Shown here: positions 1 to 8,237 of the stretch, piece after piece | How positions within the stretch are numbered: position 1 is the first letter of the stretch | How the letters are laid out: every line of letters starts with the position of its first letter | From: Bacillota bacterium | Lineage (GTDB): Bacteria; Bacillota; JACPQU01 | Assembly: GCA_016190305.1 (NCBI GenBank) | Contig: JACPQU010000156.1 | Span: 1 to 34,191 of the forward strand | Reading direction: 5' to 3' | DNA length: 34,191 nucleotides | Made by a program: the position numbers and the translations under genes | Notes under the pieces: model-generated | The model's database searches: none | What the model saw: only the letters and a program-made list of their open reading frames with translations | What the model was told of the DNA's origin: nothing

Positions 1-225
1 CCGGAGGTGGACCACGAGCACTCCCCCCGGTTCAAGGGGCAGGATAAGGTACTTTCCCCGCCGCCCGGGCAGCCGGAAACGCTTTCCCTTCAACCCCTCG
101 GCAAGTTCTTCGGAGCCGGGCCTGGCCACCTTGGGCAAAAAAACCTCCACCTGCTCGATCCGGCGCCCGGGGATCTCGGCAGCCAGAGTACGCCTCACAG
201 TTTCCACTTCGGGGAGTTCAGGCAC
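1..225 (-). CDS. mutM: Formamidopyrimidine-DNA glycosylase (Fpg/MutM), N-terminal part, cut by window edge
   Basis: Only the first 75 codons are in the window. The protein is a base-excision-repair glycosylase/AP lyase that removes oxidised purines such as 8-oxoguanine. The start is a GTG whose product begins (M)PELPEVETVRRTL. This is the hallmark N-terminus of the family: Pro2 is the catalytic nucleophile that forms the Schiff base and Glu3 the general acid. The stretch LVVHLR at the window edge is also typical. The GTG lies inside the end of polA, so the two reading frames overlap by 8 bases (GTGCCTGA), implying translational coupling. polA followed by mutM is a common Firmicute arrangement. 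The identification is firm; the rest of the gene is outside the window. Confidence 0.95.
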   Translation of the reverse strand, partial: MPELPEVETVRRTLAAEIPGRRIEQVEVFLPKVARPGSEELAEGLKGKRFRLPGRRGKYLILPLEPGGVLVVHLR

Positions 226-3187
226 GGGTGATTTTCACCATCTCGTAGAGATTGGGGCCCACCTTCACGTCTACCTTGAGGGGAACCCGGAGCGGGTACG
301 CCTTCTCCATCGAACCTACCACGAGGGAACGCAATTCGTCGAGCTCTTCCCGGGGGGTCTCGAAGATCAATTCGTCATGGACCTGGAGCAGCATCCGGGC
401 CACAAGGCCGGAGGTCCCCAACTTCTTATGGAGATCCACCATGGCGATCTTGATGATGTCGGCCGCGCTGCCCTGGATGGGAGTGTTGATGGCGGTGCGT
501 TCAGCGAAGAGCCTCGTGTTGTAGTTCCGCGATACGAGGTCGGGGAGGTACCGCCTTCGGTTCAGGATGGTGGTGGCGTAGCCGTGCATGCGACCCCTGG
601 TCACCGCCGCGTCGATGTACTTCCTGACCCCGGCGTAGCGCTCGAAATAGCTTTCGATAAAGGCGGCGGCTTCGGAGCGGCCGACTCCGAGCTGCTGGGC
701 GAGGCCGTAATCGGTCATGCCGTAGGCGATCCCGAAGTTCACCGCCTTGGCCCGCTCGCGCAGTTCGGCGGTCACATCATCCATGGGGAGCCCGAATACT
801 TCGGCCGCCGTCCTCCGGTGAACGTCCTGGTCCTTTTCGAAGGCATCCACCAGCCCGGGGTCTTCCGAGTAATGAGCCAGGATCCGGAGCTCAATCTGGG
901 AGTAATCGGCGGCCAGGAACACCCAGCCAGGATCGGAGGGCACGAAGGCCTTCCGGATCCGCCTGCCTTCTTCCAGCCTGATCGGGATATTTTGTAAATT
1001 CGGTTCGGTACTGCTGAGGCGGCCGGTGGCGGTCACCATCTGGTTGTAGGTGGTGTGCAGCCTGCCCGTGGCGGGATCCACCAGGGTGAGCAGGGCGTCG
1101 ACGTAGGTGGACTTGAGCTTGGCCAAGTGACGGTAGGCCACCAGCTTCGCCGGAAGCTCGTGCCTTGAGGCGAGCTGCTCCAGGACATCGAAGTCAGTGG
1201 AAAAGCCGGTCTTGGTCTTCTTCAAAGCCGGGAGCCCGAGCCGCTCGAAAAGGATCCGGGCGAGCTGTTTCGGGGAGTTGAGGTTGAACTCCTCGCCGGC
1301 CAGCGCGTAGACTTCCCTCACCAGCCCGTCGAGCTTCTCTTCCAGCTCGCCGGACAGGGAACGCAGATACTCCTGATCCACCCCGATCCCCGCCGTTTCC
1401 ATGGACGACAGGACCTCCACCAGGGGCAGTTCCACTTCCTGAAACAGGGGTTCCAGCCCCTGCTCCCCCAGGGCTTTCGCCATTGCGTCGCGGAGCGCCA
1501 GGGAGGCCGCGGCAAAGACGAAAGGGTCATTTTCCGAGCCGGGGAGTTCGGCGGAAAGATGTTCCCGAACCAAGGAGCGGAGATCGGGGAGCAACCGGCC
1601 GGGGTTCAAAAGATAGGCGGCGAGGGCCAGGTCGAACTCCAGCCCCCGAAACTTGATCCCGGCCCTGGCAAGCAGCCCGATCACCGGCTTGGCATCGTAC
1701 ATGACCTTCCGTGGCACCGCCGCCGTCAGAACGGGCGCCAGAAGCCCCAAGGGACCGGCCGGAAGGGGGGAGGCGGCTGGGGACCCTGCCGGGCGGCCGG
1801 GATCGTTAAGCGGCACGAAACAGGACACCGCGGCTCCATCCCCGGCGCGATAGCCGAAGCACAGGCCCTCGAGGCCCGGGATGGACTCGGGGGCGTAAGG
1901 TTCAGGGGCTGCGTCGCCCGTACGGGTGTCGCCGGTGCCGTCGGTGCGGTCCCCGCCGCGGCCGCCGGTTCCGCCGCTGGAGCCCGTGGCAGCCGATCGG
2001 AAGCGGGCGAAAAGGGATACCTCGGGTAGATCCGCGAGCTTCCGGGTCAAGGCTTCCGCTTCCTGCCTGGTCGGCACTCCCCGCTCGGGGGCCGGGGCTT
2101 CCGGTTGCCGGTCCCCATCTTCGAAGAAGCCAAGCTGCCTGGGTGACGGAACCGGCTGCAGGCCAGGAGCCTGGCTCGGGGTGGGGAACGGCGCCGGAGC
2201 CGCGGTCAAAGTATGGGGCGGAGCGGGAATCGGGGCCGGGACATCGACTGAAGTTGAGGCCGGCACCGGCTTAGGTGCCGGGGTTGAAGACGGATCGTCG
2301 ATCCGTGAACCGGTTTCCTCCAGGCCCATCCTCTTGATCAGGCTGCCGAACTCCAGTTCCCGGAAAAGCTCCAGGAGAGCGCTCCGGTCCGGTTCACCAA
2401 GAACCAGGGTATCCCAGGTGAAGTCGAGGGGGACGTCGGTCACGATGCGCGCCAGACGGCGGCTGAACAGAGCATCTTCTCTCCGCCCCTCCAGCTTGCG
2501 TCTCAGGCCTTCGGTGCCGACCGCCTCCAAGGAGTCGAAGAGGACCTCCACGTCTCCGAACTGCTGGACCAGGCGAAGCGCCGTCTTCTCACCAATCCCG
2601 GGGATCCCGGGGATATTGTCGGAGGGATCCCCCATGAGAGCCTTGACCTCCACAAGCTGGACGGGCTCCACACCGAAGCGCTGCCGGATCTCCTCCACCC
2701 CGACGATCTCCATTTCACTGATCCCCTTCCGGGTGAGGAGCACCTGGACGGCCGGGGATACCAACTGGAAGGCGTCTCGATCCCCGCTCACGATCATGGT
2801 GGTGAAACCGTCCCGCTCCCCCCGGCGGGCAATCGTTCCAATGACGTCGTCGGCCTCGTAGCCCGGGGCGTCAAGGGTCCGGATCCCCCAGGCCGCCAGG
2901 ATCGCCTCCACGAAGGCGAACTGCTCCAGCAGTTCGCCGGGCATCTTTTCACGGTGAGCCTTGTAATCCTGGAACTCCGCCTGGCGGAAGGTGATCTCCG
3001 GCCGGTCGAAAGCCACCGCGATGTGAGATGGTCGTTCCTGGGCGAGAAGGCGATGGAGCATCCCGGTAAATCCGTAGACGGCGTTCGTATAGTGCCCCGT
3101 CCTGGTCACGAAGGTGGAAGGGAGGGCGAAGAAAGCCCGGTAAACCAGGCTGTGCCCGTCCAGGAGCATGAGGACCTTTCCCGCCAA
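218..3187 (-). CDS. polA: DNA polymerase I
   Basis: This is a repair and Okazaki-fragment-processing polymerase of about 989 residues. The N-terminal 5'-3' exonuclease/flap domain (about 1-290) starts LMLLDGHSLVYRAFFALP and carries the DALMGDPSDNIPGI-like metal and H3TH region. A long Pro/Ala-rich linker follows (about 305-375). The 3'-5' exonuclease-like domain (about 385-600) has lost the D-x-E motif I (VSLFARF occupies its place), so proofreading is probably absent, as in Bacillus-type Pol I. The C-terminal polymerase domain has motif A (DYSQIELRILAHYSEDP), motif B (RAKAVNFGIAYG) and motif C (QVHDELIFE). An upstream in-frame TTG at 3205 is possible. I prefer the TTG at 3187, because a strong ribosome site (GAGGGGAGGGG) lies between the two, about 5 nt before 3187. 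The stop overlaps mutM. Confidence 0.96.
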   Translation of the reverse strand: MAGKVLMLLDGHSLVYRAFFALPSTFVTRTGHYTNAVYGFTGMLHRLLAQERPSHIAVAFDRPEITFRQAEFQDYKAHREKMPGELLEQFAFVEAILAAWGIRTLDAPGYEADDVIGTIARRGERDGFTTMIVSGDRDAFQLVSPAVQVLLTRKGISEMEIVGVEEIRQRFGVEPVQLVEVKALMGDPSDNIPGIPGIGEKTALRLVQQFGDVEVLFDSLEAVGTEGLRRKLEGRREDALFSRRLARIVTDVPLDFTWDTLVLGEPDRSALLELFRELEFGSLIKRMGLEETGSRIDDPSSTPAPKPVPASTSVDVPAPIPAPPHTLTAAPAPFPTPSQAPGLQPVPSPRQLGFFEDGDRQPEAPAPERGVPTRQEAEALTRKLADLPEVSLFARFRSAATGSSGGTGGRGGDRTDGTGDTRTGDAAPEPYAPESIPGLEGLCFGYRAGDGAAVSCFVPLNDPGRPAGSPAASPLPAGPLGLLAPVLTAAVPRKVMYDAKPVIGLLARAGIKFRGLEFDLALAAYLLNPGRLLPDLRSLVREHLSAELPGSENDPFVFAAASLALRDAMAKALGEQGLEPLFQEVELPLVEVLSSMETAGIGVDQEYLRSLSGELEEKLDGLVREVYALAGEEFNLNSPKQLARILFERLGLPALKKTKTGFSTDFDVLEQLASRHELPAKLVAYRHLAKLKSTYVDALLTLVDPATGRLHTTYNQMVTATGRLSSTEPNLQNIPIRLEEGRRIRKAFVPSDPGWVFLAADYSQIELRILAHYSEDPGLVDAFEKDQDVHRRTAAEVFGLPMDDVTAELRERAKAVNFGIAYGMTDYGLAQQLGVGRSEAAAFIESYFERYAGVRKYIDAAVTRGRMHGYATTILNRRRYLPDLVSRNYNTRLFAERTAINTPIQGSAADIIKIAMVDLHKKLGTSGLVARMLLQVHDELIFETPREELDELRSLVVGSMEKAYPLRVPLKVDVKVGPNLYEMVKITRA

Positions 3188-3206
3188 CCGGACCCCTCCC
3201 CTCAAC

Positions 3207-3242
3207 CTTACCGGCTTACTTACCGGCTTAGCGACTTACCGG
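3207..3242. repeat. Tandem 12-bp repeat upstream of polA
   Basis: CTTACCGGCTTA occurs twice head to tail at 3207-3218 and 3219-3230. A partial third copy, CTTACCGG, lies at 3235-3242. The array sits directly upstream of the polA ribosome site, so it lies in the polA leader or promoter. I see no clear -35/-10 pair there. It could be a protein-binding array or simple slippage; nothing in the sequence decides. Confidence 0.6.
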
Positions 3243-3257
3243 TAGCCTTAAAACAAG

Positions 3258-3289
3258 GGGCCGGGGACCCTGGTACAGGCCACCGGCCC
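3258..3289 (-). terminator. Probable terminator of the sigma/anti-sigma operon
   Basis: GGGCCGG (3258-3264) pairs with CCGGCCC (3283-3289). On the minus strand the hairpin is followed by CCCCTTGTTTTAAGG, a moderately T-rich tail. It lies about 140 bp past the anti-sigma stop and before the polA start, where a terminator would separate the two transcription units. The rest of 3290-3429 shows no gene. Confidence 0.5.
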
Positions 3290-3429
3290 TGAAATTATTA
3301 TTCGCTTTGGAAGAACAGCTAACCTTCCCTGCTATCTGCGACCCTGCCGCACGGCCTCAGGACGCACACCGTTTTGCAGTACATCATCATGCTTTTACAA
3401 CGCCAGCCATATAACGATATCCGGTCGCG

Positions 3430-4791
3430 TCACGCTCCGCTCCCGCGGCGCCGGACGGTCTTGACGCCCCACCAGGCGAGCCCCAGGATGAGGATCATTG
3501 GGATGAGCCCGCCGATGAAGCCGACCAGGTAGACTGTAGCGAGGGCGACCCGGCTGGTGGTCCGGATGAAGACGTCCATGGTCCGCTTCCAGACCTCGTT
3601 AAAGGGTCCCGGGCCCGGCTGGCCCTGCTCCTCGCCCTTGCGAACGAGGCTGACGTTCACCGTCGCCATTGCGGCGAAGCTCTCAAGGTACCGGAGCCGC
3701 CCGACCATCATCTCGATCTGTTCCCGCACGCGGGCCAGTTCGTACTCCACCCGCAGGACCTCGTCGATGCTCTTGGTCTGGGCCAGCAGCTCCTGAAGGC
3801 GCTTCTCCTGGCGCTCGTAGTTCGTCCGGCGGGCCTGGAGGTCAACGTACTCCTCGGTGACGTCGCTGGTGGAGATGGAGCGATCGCGACTCTCGCCGAG
3901 ACGTCCCAGCTCCCCGAGGAAGCCCGCGAAGCGTTCGGACGGCACCCGGACGACGATGTTGGCCCAGGTCGGGCCTTTCTCCGTCGACTGGACGGATGCG
4001 TTCTGGACGAACCCGCCCCACCCGCCGGCCAGTTGGATCACCTGATCGTAGGAACGCTCCACGTCCTCGACGCTCAGGGTCTGGTTGGCGTTGGTGATCA
4101 GTCTCCGCTCGGTAACCTGGTAGGGAAAGCTTCCGGAGCCGCCCGTCATTCCGCCGCCCCCGGGGCCTCCCGGGCCGATCATCCCCATCTTATCGCCGGC
4201 GATCGCCTCTTCTTTTCGAATGGGCATCGGGGACGGGGGCGCAGCCGGTGCGCCCTGATTGCCTCCATCCCGTTCGGCGTACTCGCCCCTGAACTCGGGC
4301 GGCATCGCCCCCCTGACGGGACCTTCCATCGCCGGCTCGGCGCCGATGGCCATATCTCCTTTTTGGGCCGCTGAAGGCGAACCCATCAGGCCCGAACCGT
4401 AGGGGCCGGCCCCCACACCCAGGGCCTCGAGAATCCCGAAGGTCAGGAAAAGAACCATGACCCCGGCCAAGCCGTACCCCACCACCCGCCACTTACCGAT
4501 GTTGCCCAGCCAACCGAAGAAACTTCTCATTCCCACCCACCTCCCGCTGGTAGGGGAGGGCTCGGCAGCCAGTCTGGCCATGAGGGCTTCGTGAAATCCC
4601 CCGGGGACTTCGACTTCCCCCAGGGCAGCCACTTGTCCCGCCGCCGCCTGGAGCTCCCCTGAGAGCCCGCGGCACTCGGAACACTCGGCCAGGTGCCGCT
4701 TTACGGCCTCCCGCTGTCGGGGTGGAAGGGCGCCGTCGACGTATGCGGATAGGAGGTTAATGATCTTGCGGTGTTTGTAGGCCACTTCCAA
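3430..4791 (-). CDS. Membrane anti-sigma factor with zinc finger fused to a DUF4349 domain
   Basis: The protein has 453 residues. The N-terminus carries the zinc-binding anti-sigma (ZAS) motif H33-x3-C37-x2-C40 (RHLAECSEC), which in this family clamps an ECF sigma factor. A membrane segment follows (about 103-125). Next comes an extracytoplasmic low-complexity stretch rich in Gly, Pro and Met, and then a DUF4349-type domain (about 225-400) with a coiled-coil core around VRVEYELARVREQIEMM. A C-terminal membrane helix (about 418-442) ends in a basic tail, so the DUF4349 domain is held outside between two membrane anchors. The start overlaps the 3' end of the sigma gene by 35 bp, which fits a coupled sigma/anti-sigma pair. 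The signal sensed is unknown; an envelope signal is likely by inference. Confidence 0.88.
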   Translation of the reverse strand: MEVAYKHRKIINLLSAYVDGALPPRQREAVKRHLAECSECRGLSGELQAAAGQVAALGEVEVPGGFHEALMARLAAEPSPTSGRWVGMRSFFGWLGNIGKWRVVGYGLAGVMVLFLTFGILEALGVGAGPYGSGLMGSPSAAQKGDMAIGAEPAMEGPVRGAMPPEFRGEYAERDGGNQGAPAAPPSPMPIRKEEAIAGDKMGMIGPGGPGGGGMTGGSGSFPYQVTERRLITNANQTLSVEDVERSYDQVIQLAGGWGGFVQNASVQSTEKGPTWANIVVRVPSERFAGFLGELGRLGESRDRSISTSDVTEEYVDLQARRTNYERQEKRLQELLAQTKSIDEVLRVEYELARVREQIEMMVGRLRYLESFAAMATVNVSLVRKGEEQGQPGPGPFNEVWKRTMDVFIRTTSRVALATVYLVGFIGGLIPMILILGLAWWGVKTVRRRGSGA

Positions 4792-5386
4792 CCCTCCCTA
4801 TCCGGCTTAGACGCGGGCCCCCGACTGGAAGTTCCACGCCCGGGGGTTCCTTGTCCTCGAGCAGGTCGCGCAGGGCCAAGCGAGCCCGGTTGAGACGTGA
4901 TTTAACCGTCCCCACGTTGACCGCGGCGGCGGAGGCGATCTCCTCGTAGCTCAACCCCTGCAGATCTCTCAGGATCAGGCAGAGGCGCTGGTGATCAGGC
5001 AAGGACACGATGGCGGCATGAACCTTTGCCAGCCGCTCCCGCTCCTCGGCACGCTCGTGGGGTCCCGGGGAGGGATCGGCGACGGTCGGCTTCAACTCGC
5101 CGGCCTGTCTTTGAGGGGTTCGGCGCCGAAGGGCATCCAGGCACAGGTTGCTGGTGATCCGGTACAGCCAGGTCTTGAAGGAGGATGCCCCGCGAAAACG
5201 GCTAAGGGCCCGGTAAGCTTTCAAGAAGGCCTCCTGGGCCAGGTCCGAGGCGTCCTCCCGGTGACCGAGCATCCGGTAGGCCAGGTTGTACACCCACTTC
5301 TCGTGGCGTTTCACCAGCACGCCGAAGGCTTCGAGATCGCCTTGCTGCGCGGCGGCAACGAGGACCGTATCCGAAAGCCCGCTCAT
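4757..5386 (-). CDS. ECF-type RNA polymerase sigma factor (SigW-like)
   Basis: The protein has 209 residues. Sigma region 2 (about 10-85) contains WVYNLAYRMLGHREDASDL and the region 2.4 stretch FKTWLYRITSNLCLD. Sigma region 4 (about 125-180) contains LPDHQRLCLILRDLQGLSYE followed by the helix-turn-helix NVGTVKSRLNRAR. This layout, with no regions 1 and 3, defines ECF (group 4) sigma factors. The ATG at 5386 has the ribosome site GGGAGGAA 6 nt upstream. The C-terminal tail runs about 30 residues beyond region 4 and overlaps the anti-sigma start. The pair probably forms one autoregulated operon. The regulon is unknown. Confidence 0.95.
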   Translation of the reverse strand: MSGLSDTVLVAAAQQGDLEAFGVLVKRHEKWVYNLAYRMLGHREDASDLAQEAFLKAYRALSRFRGASSFKTWLYRITSNLCLDALRRRTPQRQAGELKPTVADPSPGPHERAEERERLAKVHAAIVSLPDHQRLCLILRDLQGLSYEEIASAAAVNVGTVKSRLNRARLALRDLLEDKEPPGVELPVGGPRLSRIGRVGSGLQTPQDH

Positions 5387-5451
5387 CCCTATTCCTCCCG
5401 ACCTGTTCCGAAGCCTGCCTGTTTTCGAAGGTCCACAACCTATAGTATCAT

Positions 5452-5479
5452 CGCGACCGGTTGATTGCAGGCCGGTTCA
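5452..5479 (-). promoter_or_regulatory. Candidate ECF-type promoter of the sigma operon
   Basis: Read on the minus strand, TGAACC (5479-5474) is followed after 16 nt by GTCGCG (5457-5452). This resembles the ECF pattern of an AAC-containing -35 and a GTC-containing -10, and would make the operon autoregulated. A weak sigma-A-like alternative, CTGCAA-17 nt-TACTAT, overlaps it. Both are pattern matches only. Confidence 0.3.
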
Positions 5480-5523
5480 GCACGTCTTGCTCATCCAAGA
5501 ATACTCGTACGCAGAACACTCTA

Positions 5524-5543
5524 CGAAAATAAGGGGATTTTCG
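5524..5543. repeat. Inverted repeat between the L,D-transpeptidase and sigma genes
   Basis: CGAAAAT (5524-5530) and ATTTTCG (5537-5543) form a perfect 7-bp inverted repeat around AAGGGG. It lies about 140 bp upstream of the sigma gene and about 100 bp past the end of the transpeptidase gene, without a T-run. It could be an operator or a weak hairpin. Confidence 0.4.
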
Positions 5544-5645
5544 CGAGGTGTCTTGCGATCCCTTCAGGTTTCGCGCGGGGGTCATTGCCAGATCAACCGT
5601 GCATTGGTGGACGGCCTTGTCTCGGGACACCTTGTTTCTAATAAA

Positions 5646-7298
5646 TTAGGCGGGGCCCGGTGATGAAGACCATGGGACCGGCATGAGGGAGAGGGGGGAC
5701 CCGGGGGAAGGACGGACTGCGGGATCCTCCCGACCTTCCCCCCGACCCTGGGAACGAATCTCCACGCGGCCGGACAGCGGGCTCCACAGAAGCTCCAGAC
5801 CCAGGGAAGCGAGGCCCCCGTTGCTGATCCATAGCCGGTCCTCGCGCATCCAGCCCCGGATCTCGGTTCCACCGGAAAGGGCCGCCTGCTTTTCGGCGGA
5901 CCAGACAAAACGCCGGTTGACCCTGGCGCTGATCTCCGCCAGGGGGAACCATACCTTCCGCTCCCGAACGAGGGATGGAAGGAAGACCGGCTTGTCGTTC
6001 CAGTAGACACGCAGGAAAGAGACTTCGACGGCCAGGTTCCGCTCCACGATCCTGGTTGTGCTCCCGGGCAGGTACGCGGGCAAATCCTTCGCGGGCACCA
6101 CCATGGTTCCTTCCACCCGAACAGCAGTCGGTACCGGCTGTCCCTCCACCATGACCATCCCGAGAGCCGCGTCCCAGGTGATCTTGAAACCCAGACTGTC
6201 AGCCAGCAGGCGCAGAGGAACATAGGGCACACCTTGGAGTTCAATCCCCCCCACGGTCAACAACTCGCCGTTGACGAAGACGGGGATTCCCTCGGAGATC
6301 ACCGTATGGGCGACCCCGGCTCTCTTGAGGAGTCTGCCCAGGCGATCCGCGGAAATGCGATCAAGCAGCCCTAACTCCCCCAGCATCCGGCGGATTCGAT
6401 CGTCCCGCCCGGGATCAAGCCGGTAAGCGTCCGGGTATACCTCCAGGTACGGCTTGCCTGAGAAAGGATCAAAAGCGGACTCCACCGTATCGTAGCGGAT
6501 TTCGACCGGGGTCCCCACCATCACCTGATCGGTAAGCCACTCCACATCATCGTTGAACAGCCGAACGCATCCCAGCGAGACATACTGGCCCACCGAAGCG
6601 GGAAGATTGGTGCCGTGGAGGCCGTAACCGCTTTTGGACAGCCCGAGCCACCTTGTGCCAAGGGGATTCAAAGGACCGGGCGGAACCGGCTCCTTGTTCT
6701 CGACGCTTTCCGGCGGAAACCAAGTCGGATTGATCAACTTGTTGATGATCCGGAAGTTGCCGGTCGGGGTGCCTGCATCCAGCTTTCCCACCCCTACGGA
6801 GAACACCTTCACGGGTTCATCACCTTCAAACATGCGCAGACGATGGGCGGCCAGGTTCAAGCTGAGGCGCACGTCGCGCCGGATGAGCCTCTGTTCCGCG
6901 GGCTTCTTGAGACCCGGGTCCTGCTGATCGGCCGGGCTGTTTTGAACACCAGGGTTCGTCAGACCACCGACGCCGGTTGGAGAACCCGGGCCGGTTTGAG
7001 CATCAGTGCCCGTCTGAGCCTCCGAACCTGTTTGATCACCCGGACCGGCTTGACCGCCTGAACCCGTTTGATCCCCCAGGTCTGGTTCCCCTTCGAACCT
7101 TTCAGGAAAGACGGGTGGACTCTGATCCCTTGGAGCCAGACGGAGGGCCCCTTCCAGCAGGGTTCCGGTCGCTTGGACCGGGGTGTCTTCCTCAAAAAGC
7201 CCGTACTCTGCCACCCTCGCCATGACCAGGGCCGCCATAAGCATCAGGATTCCGGCAACGAGCCGGGCGATTCGGCGGGAGTTCAGCCTGTCGCGCAT
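5646..7298 (-). CDS. Exported L,D-transpeptidase (YkuD) with copper-amine-oxidase-like stalk domains
   Basis: The protein has 550 residues and probably makes 3-3 peptidoglycan cross-links or attaches proteins to the wall. It starts with a basic segment and a membrane/signal helix (about 10-28). A low-complexity linker (about 70-130) built on [GD]xQTG units follows. The YkuD catalytic domain (about 140-270) has H228-G-T-N and S241-L-G-C244-V-R, the catalytic His and Cys. After it come a copper-amine-oxidase N-terminal-like 'stalk' domain (about 335-385, GVPYVPLRLLADSLGFKITW) and a second, weaker stalk-like region near the C-terminus. Stalk domains are common extracellular modules of Firmicutes. 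The ATG at 7298 has GGGGAGGA 5 nt upstream. The gene is probably monocistronic. Confidence 0.9.
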   Translation of the reverse strand: MRDRLNSRRIARLVAGILMLMAALVMARVAEYGLFEEDTPVQATGTLLEGALRLAPRDQSPPVFPERFEGEPDLGDQTGSGGQAGPGDQTGSEAQTGTDAQTGPGSPTGVGGLTNPGVQNSPADQQDPGLKKPAEQRLIRRDVRLSLNLAAHRLRMFEGDEPVKVFSVGVGKLDAGTPTGNFRIINKLINPTWFPPESVENKEPVPPGPLNPLGTRWLGLSKSGYGLHGTNLPASVGQYVSLGCVRLFNDDVEWLTDQVMVGTPVEIRYDTVESAFDPFSGKPYLEVYPDAYRLDPGRDDRIRRMLGELGLLDRISADRLGRLLKRAGVAHTVISEGIPVFVNGELLTVGGIELQGVPYVPLRLLADSLGFKITWDAALGMVMVEGQPVPTAVRVEGTMVVPAKDLPAYLPGSTTRIVERNLAVEVSFLRVYWNDKPVFLPSLVRERKVWFPLAEISARVNRRFVWSAEKQAALSGGTEIRGWMREDRLWISNGGLASLGLELLWSPLSGRVEIRSQGRGEGREDPAVRPSPGSPLSLMPVPWSSSPGPA

Positions 7299-7470
7299 TT
7301 CGGTCCTCCCCGGAAGAGCCTCCTTCGAGCTAAAAGCCCTCCCGAGCGATGATTATGCCAGGGTCGGTACAAGCATATGCACGATCACCCTTTGTTGAAG
7401 ATCTTTGGAATGGGGAAAGCACGGAATCGCGTAGGACGGGTTCGCCAATGCCAAGCGACACCAAAGAGAA

Positions 7471-7493
7471 GGGACAGGAGCTTGTCCTGTCCC
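7471..7493 (-). terminator. Hairpin terminator, probably for the 10-codon gene
   Basis: GGGACAGGA (7471-7479) and TCCTGTCCC (7485-7493) form a perfect 9-bp stem with a 5-nt loop. On the minus strand it is followed by TTCTCTTTGG, a weak T-rich tail, and lies about 80 bp past the small open frame ending at 7572. The remainder of 7299-7470 holds the leader of the L,D-transpeptidase gene and no gene that I recognise. Confidence 0.5.
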
Positions 7494-7571
7494 TAAGTCT
7501 GTTGTCGCCGGTTACTCTAGGTCCCCGATGACCGGTGGCCTGTCTTTCCGGCAGCTACCACCACCGAAAAG

Positions 7572-7604
7572 CTACTTGCCCTTGGGCTTCTTCTTGGCCA
7601 CCAT
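7572..7604 (-). CDS. Possible 10-residue Lys-rich micropeptide
   Basis: The frame reads MVAKKKPKGK and stops at TAG. A very good ribosome site (AAGGAGGG, 3-4 nt before ATG), a plausible promoter with 17-bp spacing (7648-7676) and a downstream hairpin (7471-7493) surround it, so it looks like a complete transcription unit on a tiny scale. Half of the residues are lysine. It could be a real small protein, a leader peptide without a partner gene, or part of a small RNA. I do not recognise a family. Confidence 0.4.
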   Translation of the reverse strand: MVAKKKPKGK

Positions 7605-7647
7605 GTTCCCTCCTTCACTGGGGGGTGGGACACACAATTACACCTTC

Positions 7648-7676
7648 ATATTAAGATGGACAGGGTCCTTCTACAA
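7648..7676 (-). promoter_or_regulatory. Candidate promoter for the 10-codon gene
   Basis: On the minus strand, TTGTAG (7676-7671), 17 nt, TAATAT (7653-7648). The boxes are mediocre but the spacing is ideal and the position, about 45 nt before the ATG, fits. Confidence 0.35.
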
Positions 7677-7763
7677 GATATTTTATCCAGGTCTTAAAAA
7701 GCTGTTCCGGATTGCGAGAAATTTCCTTCATCCCGAAGATTAATTGCATCCGGCTCGCACCTC

Positions 7764-7790
7764 GTGATAACATTCACTTGAATTTATAAT
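7764..7790 (+). promoter_or_regulatory. Promoter of tRNA-Leu
   Basis: A perfect -10 hexamer TATAAT (7785-7790) lies 10 nt before the mature tRNA start. The -35 is weak: GTGATA (7764-7769) at 15 nt, or TCGTGA at 17 nt. Confidence 0.5.
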
Positions 7791-7800
7791 TCCTTTTCAG

Positions 7801-7887
7801 GCCGAAGTGGCGGAATGGCAGACGCGGGCGACTCAAAATCGTCTGGGGTGATCCCTCGTGGGGGTTCGACTCCCCCCTTCGGCACCA
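7801..7887 (+). tRNA. tRNA-Leu (anticodon CAA)
   Basis: The acceptor stem GCCGAAG (7801-7807) pairs with CTTCGGC (7877-7883), followed by discriminator A and an encoded CCA (7885-7887). The anticodon stem GGCGA/TCGTC encloses the loop CTCAAAA, giving anticodon CAA, which reads UUG. A long variable arm (TGGGGTGATCCCTCG region) marks it as a class II tRNA, and the T arm has GGGGGTTCGACTCCCCC. Total length 87 nt. No integrase gene or att-like repeat is adjacent. Confidence 0.97.
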
Positions 7888-7893
7888 GAGTAC

Positions 7894-7915
7894 GACGACC
7901 CCGTCCGGGGTCGTC
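7894..7915 (+). terminator. Terminator of tRNA-Leu
   Basis: GACGACCCC (7894-7902), loop GTCC, GGGGTCGTC (7907-7915), then TTCTATG. This is a perfect 9-bp stem directly after the tRNA. Confidence 0.8.
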
Positions 7916-8237
7916 TTCTATGCTCGGGGAAGATGCTTGGGGAGAACCGGTGAACGCACGGCGACGGAGCGAAGGCCTTCCCGGAGCGAGGGCTTCATCC
8001 AGAGCGACAGATCCCGCCGGGGCGAACGATTCCACTTTATTGACCCGCAGGGAAGGAATCATCCTCCGGCATACCGAAGAGTCCGCCGTGCTTTCACGGG
8101 CGCGCTTGTCGCTTCCAGTGACCAAACTCATGGGTCGCGGTGACTATAACCCTTTGTCTGCGGGACCGGGAAAATTACGATAGAGATCGGCCGGGACTTT
8201 AACCCAAATCCCAGTCACCGTGCCAGGAGGACATTCC
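7916..8237. other. Intergenic stretch with no recognised gene
   Basis: About 320 bases between the tRNA terminator and the next gene. Short open frames here run on from the tRNA or lack ribosome sites, and I do not support any of them. The last 15 bases contain the AGGAGG ribosome site of the gene starting at 8238. No convincing promoter pair was found, although TATAAC at about 8144-8149 could be a -10. Confidence 0.6.

Noticed and set aside
7801-7887. tRNA-Leu as an integration site for an island
   Set aside because: No integrase and no repeat of the tRNA 3' end were noticed downstream in the window.
7815-8183. Open frame of 122 codons beginning inside tRNA-Leu
   Set aside because: It starts within the tRNA, reads through the terminator, lacks a ribosome site and resembles no protein.
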